Part shown: in pieces, positions 57,515 to 64,000 of the stretch
Position numbering within the stretch: the stretch's first letter is position 1
Layout: each line of letters begins with the position of its first letter
DNA from: DASRFA01 sp035651755
GTDB taxonomy: Bacteria; Desulfobacterota; Binatia; UBA12015
Reading direction: 5' to 3'
DNA length: 64,000 nucleotides
NCBI GenBank assembly: GCA_035651755.1
Contig: DASRFA010000056.1
Span: forward strand, 558,001-622,000
Translations under genes and position numbers: made by a program
Notes under the pieces: generated by a model
The model's database searches: none
What the model was told of the DNA's origin: nothing
The model's input: only the letters and a program-made list of their open reading frames with translations

Positions 57515-58636
57515 CTACTCGCCGGCCGTCAGAGCTTGCAGTCGCTCGACCGCCTCCAGGTACTCCTGGACGAGGCCGTACATGACGTCCTTGACGGGAC
57601 GCGACTCGTTCATCCGGCCGACGATCTGGCCGACCGGATTGAACATCACCTTGACGGCCTTGTCGGCGTAGCGGTGGCCGCGCGACACGGCCTCGGACGT
57701 CACCATGAACTGGAGCGGCATCCCGAGCGGCTTCGGGTTGTCGGGCGCTTCCCACGCTTCCGTCCAGTCGTTCTTGAGCATGCGGCACGGCTTTCCGGTG
57801 AAGGAGCGCGATCGCACGGTGTCGCGGCTCGTGGCCGCGTGGTACGCCGCGCGCTGCGCCGGCGGCGCGTCCGCCTCGACGACGTCGAGCCAGAGCGAAC
57901 CGCTCCACACGCCCTGCGCGCCCATCGCGAGCGCCGCCGCGATCTGGCGTCCGGTGCCGATGCCGCCGGCGGCGAGCACGGGGGTCGGAGAGACCGCGTC
58001 GATGACCTCGGGCCACAGCACGACGCTCCCGACGTCGCCGGTATGGCCGCCGCCCTCGGTGCCCTGCGCGATGATGATGTCGACCCCGGCGGCCTTGTGC
58101 GCGCGCGCCTGCTTCGCGGCGCCGCAGAGCGCGGCGACCTTGCGACCCGAGGCGTGGATCTGCTCGATGACGTCGGACGGCGGCGTGCCGAGCGCGTTCG
58201 CGAGAAGGCGCACCTTCGGGTGCGCGAGCGCGACGTCGATCTGCGGCTGGGCGGTCGCGGCGGTCCAGCCGAGAAGCTCGTTCGGGCGCTCGCCCTCGGG
58301 GAGGTCCGGCACGCCGTGGTCGGCGAGGACCTTCTTCACGAAGTCGCGGTGCTGCTGCGGGATCGCGGCGCGCAGCATCTCCTCGAGCTTCTTCGGGTCG
58401 ACCTCGCCCATGCCCTCGTATTTGCCGGGGATGACGATGTCGACGCCGTAGGGCTTGTCGCCGATGTGCTCGTCGATCCACTTGAGCTCGATCTCGAGCT
58501 GCTCCGGGGGAAAGCCCACGGCGCCGAGCACCCCGAAGCCGCCCGCCTTGCTGACCGCCGCGACGACGTCGCGACAGTGGCTGAAGGCGAAGATCGGGAA
58601 CTCGATGCCGAACATGTCGCAGATCTGCGTGTGCAC
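57515..58636 (-). CDS. Nitronate monooxygenase / 2-nitropropane dioxygenase family protein
   Basis: A 373-residue FMN-dependent TIM barrel. Motifs include FPIFAFSHCRDVVAAVSKAGG near the N-terminus and the FMN phosphate region IIAQGTEGGGHTGDVGS, then PVLAAGGIGTGRQIAAALAMGAQGVWSGS (split at GTGR). The family oxidises alkyl nitronates and also includes enoyl-ACP reductase-like members; the annotation is at family level. It is the first gene of the unit with the P450. A -35/-10 pair at 58751-58723 precedes it. Confidence 0.88.
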   Translation of the reverse strand: MHTQICDMFGIEFPIFAFSHCRDVVAAVSKAGGFGVLGAVGFPPEQLEIELKWIDEHIGDKPYGVDIVIPGKYEGMGEVDPKKLEEMLRAAIPQQHRDFVKKVLADHGVPDLPEGERPNELLGWTAATAQPQIDVALAHPKVRLLANALGTPPSDVIEQIHASGRKVAALCGAAKQARAHKAAGVDIIIAQGTEGGGHTGDVGSVVLWPEVIDAVSPTPVLAAGGIGTGRQIAAALAMGAQGVWSGSLWLDVVEADAPPAQRAAYHAATSRDTVRSRSFTGKPCRMLKNDWTEAWEAPDNPKPLGMPLQFMVTSEAVSRGHRYADKAVKVMFNPVGQIVGRMNESRPVKDVMYGLVQEYLEAVERLQALTAGE

Positions 58637-58720
58637 GGGATCTCCTTCGCGCGTTGCCGTTTTCGTCCGGCGGGGCGCGTCGCGCGGAGCGGCGGGAAAA
58701 GTCTGTACTCCGCGGTTACG

Positions 58721-59443
58721 ATGTGTAAAGAAGTTCGCAACACCATGTCAACGGCGTCGCGAGGGGCCGTGGCGCGGAAAGCGGTCCGGGTGGCGCGCCG
58801 GGCGGGCCGGCGGCTGCCGGCATCCGAGCGCCGGCGCGAGCTCGTGCGCGTCGCGGCCGACCTGATGACGAGCCGCGGCGTCGACGGCGTGCAGTTCGCG
58901 GAGGTCGCCGCGGCGGCCGGCGTGACGCGGCCGCTCGTGTATCGGTTCTTTCCGAACCGCCAGGCGCTCATCATCGCGGTGCTGGAGGACTTCACGGCCG
59001 AGCTCACCTCCCGCTTCGGTCACGGCTTCATGCGAAGCATCCCGGGCAGTAACGTGGAGGTCGCGCGCGTCTTCGTCGAAGCGCTCTGCGACCTGATCGA
59101 CGAGCGCGGCGCCGGCCCGTGGCATCTCCTCGATTCGAAGGGCCCCGATCCCGAGATCGCGCGCATCGGCCAGAAGCTGGTCGACGAGCTCATGGCGCCC
59201 TGGCGGGCCCGCCTCGTGGAAGCGATCGAGATCAGCCCGCGCGAGTCGATGACCCTCGCCCGCATGATCGTCGCCGCCGGACGCGCCGCCATCGAGCTCT
59301 GGTCCGCCGGCTCGCTGACCCGCGCCGAAGTCGTCCGCGACACGACGCGGGGAGTGAGCGCGCTGGTGGAGGGCTTCGCCGCCGGACCGCGGGAGAAGGC
59401 GGCGCGCGGCGAGCGACGTTTCGGCCGCAAGCGTAGCCCTTGA
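58721..59443 (+). CDS. TetR-family transcriptional regulator
   Basis: A 240-residue regulator. After a basic N-terminal tail, the TetR HTH is clear: RRELVRVAADLMTSRGVDGV, FAEVAAAAGVTRPLVYRFFPNRQALI (split at GVTR). A helical ligand-binding domain follows. ATG 58721 is the first start; ATG 58745 would still include the whole HTH. It is divergent from the nitronate monooxygenase-P450 unit with only 84 bp between starts, so it probably controls that unit. Confidence 0.88.
   Translation: MCKEVRNTMSTASRGAVARKAVRVARRAGRRLPASERRRELVRVAADLMTSRGVDGVQFAEVAAAAGVTRPLVYRFFPNRQALIIAVLEDFTAELTSRFGHGFMRSIPGSNVEVARVFVEALCDLIDERGAGPWHLLDSKGPDPEIARIGQKLVDELMAPWRARLVEAIEISPRESMTLARMIVAAGRAAIELWSAGSLTRAEVVRDTTRGVSALVEGFAAGPREKAARGERRFGRKRSP
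58723..58751 (-). promoter_or_regulatory. Promoter of the nitronate monooxygenase-P450 unit
   Basis: Minus strand -35 TTGACA (58751-58746), 17-bp spacer and -10 TTACAC (58728-58723). The expected start is near 58716, 80 nt before the ATG at 58636. It overlaps the 5' end of the tetR-type gene as drawn from 58721, favouring ATG 58745 for the regulator or mutual interference. Confidence 0.5.
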
Positions 59444-59468
59444 TCGTCGTTCGGCCGCTCGGCGGCGG

Positions 59469-61106
59469 ATGACTTCTGTCGTCCGTGGCCGATCTGCTAT
59501 CGCGGGCGATGGAACCATCTTGGACGCACCAACCAACAACCCGCTCAAGGCCGAAAGGGCACTCCTCCGCGCGACGCTTGCGGCGGGCGCCCGTCGTCGG
59601 CTGTTCGCAGCGATGGCGGTGGGCGTCGTGCTCTCGACCCGCCCACCGAATGTGGCGGGCGCCGCCGACCACGTCGTTCGCGTCGACGCGACCCGCATCC
59701 TCGGCTCCGCCAACCGGAACCTCGCCGGCGCCGGGTGGAACACCGGCTCCCTGTCCGCGATCCGCCCCTTTGCGCCGCCGATCGTCCGCGTCGACGGGCA
59801 CCTCGATCGCGTGAGCCTGCGGCCCGGCGCGATCGACCTCGCCGACGTCCTCGAGCACGTCACCGAGGTGCACGACGCGGGCGGCGCGCCGCTCGTCATC
59901 CTTTTTCCGATGCCGCGGTGGCTCGGCGAGGGGTCGCTCGCGAGCTGCGTCCCGAGCCCGCTGGCGCCGACCTGCGACGCGACCAAGCTTCCGCCGTCCG
60001 ACTTCGACGCCTGGGAAGCGCTCATCCGCGACGTCGTGCGCGAGCTCGCGACCGCCGACCCTCCGGCGCGTCGCTTCGAGGTGTGGAACGAGCCCGACAT
60101 CCCCGTCTTCTGGCAGGGCACGCGTGACGAGTTCCTGGCGACCGCCCTCGCGACCCACCGCGCGATCAGCGACGTCGTCGATGAGACCGGCATCGCGATC
60201 GAGGTCGGCGGACCGGGTAGCGCGGCGGCGGCCGGGCTGATCGGCCCGTACGCCGAGGCGGTCGCCGCGGCCGGCCTGCCGCTCGACTTCGTCTCCTGGC
60301 ACCGCTACGGCAACATCCCCAATCTCGGGCCCGACGGGAACGAAGGCCTGATCGACGAGGACCTCTACAGGCTCCTCGCCGGCGTCAATCCCAACACGAC
60401 GCCGCGCGACTACGGGCGCGAGGTCGGCGAGGTGCAGCAGGTCGTCGCGGACGCGCTCGCGGCCGCGCGCCCCGACGGAGCGACCGGCACGGGGAGCGGC
60501 GACGAACCGATCCTGCTCCTCGACGAGTGGAACCTCTCGTCGGGCGGCTACGACCGTCGCCACGACACGAACGAAGGCGCCGCGTTCGCGCTCGGCGTCC
60601 TGATCGAGCTCGAGCGCGCCGGCCTCGACGGCGCCGCGTACTACCGCTCGGTGAGCGGCAGCGCCCACGTCGGCGACTGGGGCCTCGTCACCCCGAGCGG
60701 CGGGCGAAAGCCGACGTGGTGGGTCCTCGACCTCTGGTCGCGCATGGCGGGACGCCGCATCGCCGTCGAAGGCGACGATCCCGCGACCGGGCTCTGGGCG
60801 CGCGCCGTCGCGGGATCCGGCCACGTCGAAGTGCTGCTCGCGACGTTCGTCGCGACCGGCGGGTCCGCGACGACCGTGCAGCTCGACGTCGCGGGCTGCG
60901 ATGCGGCGAGCGCCGAGGTCGCGACCATCGACGCCGCGTCGCCGAGCTTCGCGGACGGCGAGACGCGGGCCGTCGCATCGGGCACGCTCGACCTCGCGCT
61001 CGCCGACCAGTCCGCGACCTGGGTCCGGCTCGCGTGCGAGCGACCCGACGGGACGCGCCCGCGACGGCCTCGCCTGCCGACGTTGCGGCGCACGACGCCG
61101 CCGTAG
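59469..61106 (+). CDS. GH39-like secreted glycoside hydrolase
   Basis: A 545-residue protein. A hydrophobic segment (LFAAMAVGVVLSTRPPNVAGAA) looks like an export signal, preceded by a basic stretch. The catalytic domain shows FEVWNEPDIPVFW (acid/base Glu in NEP) and LLLDEWNLSSGGYD (nucleophile Glu), with SWHRYGN between, the pattern of clan GH-A family 39 xylosidases/iduronidases. The C-terminal 150 residues form a beta-rich domain. The N-terminal extension before the signal suggests that an internal start (for example ATG at about 59613) is also possible. Substrate unknown. Confidence 0.78.
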   Translation: MTSVVRGRSAIAGDGTILDAPTNNPLKAERALLRATLAAGARRRLFAAMAVGVVLSTRPPNVAGAADHVVRVDATRILGSANRNLAGAGWNTGSLSAIRPFAPPIVRVDGHLDRVSLRPGAIDLADVLEHVTEVHDAGGAPLVILFPMPRWLGEGSLASCVPSPLAPTCDATKLPPSDFDAWEALIRDVVRELATADPPARRFEVWNEPDIPVFWQGTRDEFLATALATHRAISDVVDETGIAIEVGGPGSAAAAGLIGPYAEAVAAAGLPLDFVSWHRYGNIPNLGPDGNEGLIDEDLYRLLAGVNPNTTPRDYGREVGEVQQVVADALAAARPDGATGTGSGDEPILLLDEWNLSSGGYDRRHDTNEGAAFALGVLIELERAGLDGAAYYRSVSGSAHVGDWGLVTPSGGRKPTWWVLDLWSRMAGRRIAVEGDDPATGLWARAVAGSGHVEVLLATFVATGGSATTVQLDVAGCDAASAEVATIDAASPSFADGETRAVASGTLDLALADQSATWVRLACERPDGTRPRRPRLPTLRRTTPP

Positions 61107-61158
61107 CCGCCGGCGGGACGGCACACGCGCCACAGAAACGACGGAAGGAGACGAAAAG

Positions 61159-62073
61159 ATGCCGGAAACGCGCGCTCCGCTGTCCGCCGCCGAGATCCAG
61201 GCCTTTCAGCGCGACCTGTCGAACTGGGGCCGCTGGGGCGAGCGCGACCAGCTCGGCGCGCTGAACCTGATCACGCCCGCGAAGCGCGTCGCCGCCGCGG
61301 CGCTCGTCCGGAGCGGCCGCACGGTGTCGTGCGCGCGCCCGCTCCCGACCGAGCCGATGCCGGAGAACCCGAGCCCCGTCGTGCACCTCATGACCGCGAC
61401 TGCGACCGAGGGCTTCGGCGGCGACTACTTCGCGATGGCCCCGCACGGCTTCGCGACGTCGCACATCGACGCGCTCTGCCACATCTTCAACGACGGGAAG
61501 CTCTACAACGGCTACGCGACCGATCGAGTGACGGCGCACGGCGCGCTCGAGCTCGCCATCCACGAGCTGAAGGACGGCATCGTGTCGCGCGGCGTGCTGC
61601 TCGACGTGCCGCGGGCGCGCGGCGTCGCCCACCTCGAGCCGGGGGAGCCGATCTTCGTCGACGACCTCGAGCGCGCGGAAGCGGAGGCGAGCGTGCGCGT
61701 CGAGGAGGGCGACGTGCTGCTCGTCCACACCGGCCGTTGGGCGTACCGCGACCTGCGCGGCGGCTGGGACGCGCGCACCCGTCTCGCGGGCCTCGACGCC
61801 TCGTGCCTTCCGTGGCTCCGCGAGCGCGGCGTCGCGGCGCTCGGCTCCGACGGCGTGTCGGACGTTCTTCCCTCGCGGATCGAAGGGATGTGGCTCCCGA
61901 TCCACACGGTCGCGATCGCGACCATGGGCCTCCACCTGCTCGACAACCTCGACCTCGGACCGCTCGCGCGCGCCTGTGCCGAAGAGCGGCGCTGGGCGTT
62001 CCTCCTGACGGTCGCCCCGCTCGTGCTCCAGCGCGGGACCGCGTCGCCGGTCAACCCGATCGCCCTTTTCTGA
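61159..62073 (+). CDS. Cyclase family protein (kynurenine formamidase-like)
   Basis: A 304-residue metal-dependent hydrolase of the cyclase family. The metal-binding motif, usually HXGTHXDXPXH, appears as HGFATSHIDALCHIF. VLLDVPRARGVAHLEPG, DVLLVHTGRW and GVAALGSDGVSDVLPS are family blocks. ATG 61159 has an excellent ribosome-binding site (GGAAGGAG, 8 bp upstream). Members hydrolyse cyclic amides/imides or N-formylkynurenine; this longer form resembles those in aromatic or alicyclic catabolism. It lies 52 bp downstream of the GH39-like gene. Confidence 0.87.
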   Translation: MPETRAPLSAAEIQAFQRDLSNWGRWGERDQLGALNLITPAKRVAAAALVRSGRTVSCARPLPTEPMPENPSPVVHLMTATATEGFGGDYFAMAPHGFATSHIDALCHIFNDGKLYNGYATDRVTAHGALELAIHELKDGIVSRGVLLDVPRARGVAHLEPGEPIFVDDLERAEAEASVRVEEGDVLLVHTGRWAYRDLRGGWDARTRLAGLDASCLPWLRERGVAALGSDGVSDVLPSRIEGMWLPIHTVAIATMGLHLLDNLDLGPLARACAEERRWAFLLTVAPLVLQRGTASPVNPIALF

Positions 62074-62139
62074 CGCATTCGAGGCGGCGGAGGGCCGCCG
62101 GAGCCCGCTTCTCCGGCCACCGCCGCCCTTCGCCGGCCC

Positions 62140-62466
62140 TCACCCGCCGGCGAAGGGCGCGAGGAGGTACACCTCGTCGCCGTCCGAAAGCGGGCGATCG
62201 AGGTTGTCGTCGACCGGGCAGCGCTCGCCGTTCAGCATCAGCGTGTGGCGGAGGTGCGGGCTGTTCTCGATCGCGGCGCGCAGGCGGATTCCGCGACGCT
62301 CGGCTTCCTCGATGAGGGCGCCGAGCGTCGCGCCGGCGGACAGCGCGACCTGCTGATCGACGTCGACCCAGCCCGCCTCCGTGCGGCCCTTCAGGAGCAC
62401 GCGGACGCGGATCGCGCCCGACGGCTCGCCGCCCACGAGGCGGCGCAGGGTGGCGAGGACGCCCAT
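62140..62466 (-). CDS. MoaD/ThiS-like small sulfur-carrier protein
   Basis: A 108-residue beta-grasp protein ending in GG (LLAPFAGG), the C-terminal diglycine that is adenylated and thiocarboxylated in MoaD/ThiS. VDDNLDRPLSDGDEVYLL is the typical final block. It lies 46 bp downstream of the aldehyde:ferredoxin oxidoreductase gene, a tungstopterin enzyme. It is therefore probably the dedicated sulfur carrier for cofactor synthesis, as in other AOR operons. Confidence 0.87.
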   Translation of the reverse strand: MGVLATLRRLVGGEPSGAIRVRVLLKGRTEAGWVDVDQQVALSAGATLGALIEEAERRGIRLRAAIENSPHLRHTLMLNGERCPVDDNLDRPLSDGDEVYLLAPFAGG

Positions 62467-62512
62467 CTTCGATCCGCGGGCCGCGACGGCGAGCGCAGCG
62501 CGCTCCGCCCCG

Positions 62513-64000
<1,488 letters not shown>

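Overview
This is a very GC-rich bacterial chromosome segment (roughly 70% G+C by eye). It is densely packed with many 1-4 bp gene overlaps (ATGA/GTGA junctions). No tRNA, rRNA, insertion sequence, prophage or CRISPR array was seen. The gene mix includes a Rieske/cytochrome b complex with an undecaheme cytochrome, sigma-54 response regulators, an LLM flavin (possibly F420) enzyme, polyphosphate glucokinase, P450, acyl-CoA dehydrogenases, an aldehyde:ferredoxin oxidoreductase and Tat-exported proteins. This suits a metabolically versatile Gram-negative lineage of the former Deltaproteobacteria or the Binatota type; that placement is inference only.

Layout. 1-6308: a TolC/HlyD/ABC-2 exporter operon of YbhGFSR type, with the double ATPase as two genes. 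6374-10803: an LLM oxidoreductase and a double carboxymuconolactone-decarboxylase protein, divergent from two acyl-CoA dehydrogenases. 10887-14472: G6PDH, polyphosphate-glucokinase-like ROK kinase and GH1 beta-glucosidase. 14905-16671: Tat-exported vanadium haloperoxidase/phosphatase. 16692-20089: Rieske, b6-type cytochrome b and an 11-CXXCH cytochrome c. 20267-21163: a small membrane protein and a YnfA-like fragment. 21570-30590: kdp operon (26-aa ORF, kdpF, A, B, C, D) ending in a sigma-54 NtrC-type regulator instead of kdpE. 30730-34591: NarX/NarL-type pair and ammonium transporter. 34722-41831: a second Kdp-like module made of a kinase-less KdpD sensor, a PAS histidine kinase, an APC-type permease, a sigma-54 regulator and a small membrane protein. 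41900-43638: lipoprotein and alpha/beta hydrolase. 43694-45333: Fur/PerR/Irr-like regulator with ahpC-ahpD. 45365-48244: RapA-like helicase. 48358-55100: two hotdog dehydratases, a methyltransferase, an LpxL-like acyltransferase and two large membrane proteins. 55311-62073: PhyH dioxygenase, P450, nitronate monooxygenase, TetR regulator, GH39-like protein and a cyclase. 62140-64000: MoaD-like protein and a partial aldehyde:ferredoxin oxidoreductase.

The most interesting system is the potassium region (about 20.2-41.8 kb). Two KdpD-type sensors, two sigma-54 activators with intact GAFTGA motifs and two K+ (or candidate K+) transport units lie close together. The kdp operon and the distant permease each carry an almost identical -24/-12 element (GGCATG-N-GG-N-CTGCA). 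The permease has a tandem palindrome (CCTGCAA-N-TTGCA type) 85-105 bp upstream of its predicted start site, and the same palindrome lies before the small gene at 20267-20773. A near-consensus sigma-54 promoter also precedes the ammonium transporter. This suggests that K+ and ammonium uptake are wired through sigma-54 here, unlike the textbook sigma-70/KdpE arrangement.

A second notable feature is a palindromic intergenic repeat family at 8.4, 30.6, 40.0-40.2 and 55.2-55.3 kb.
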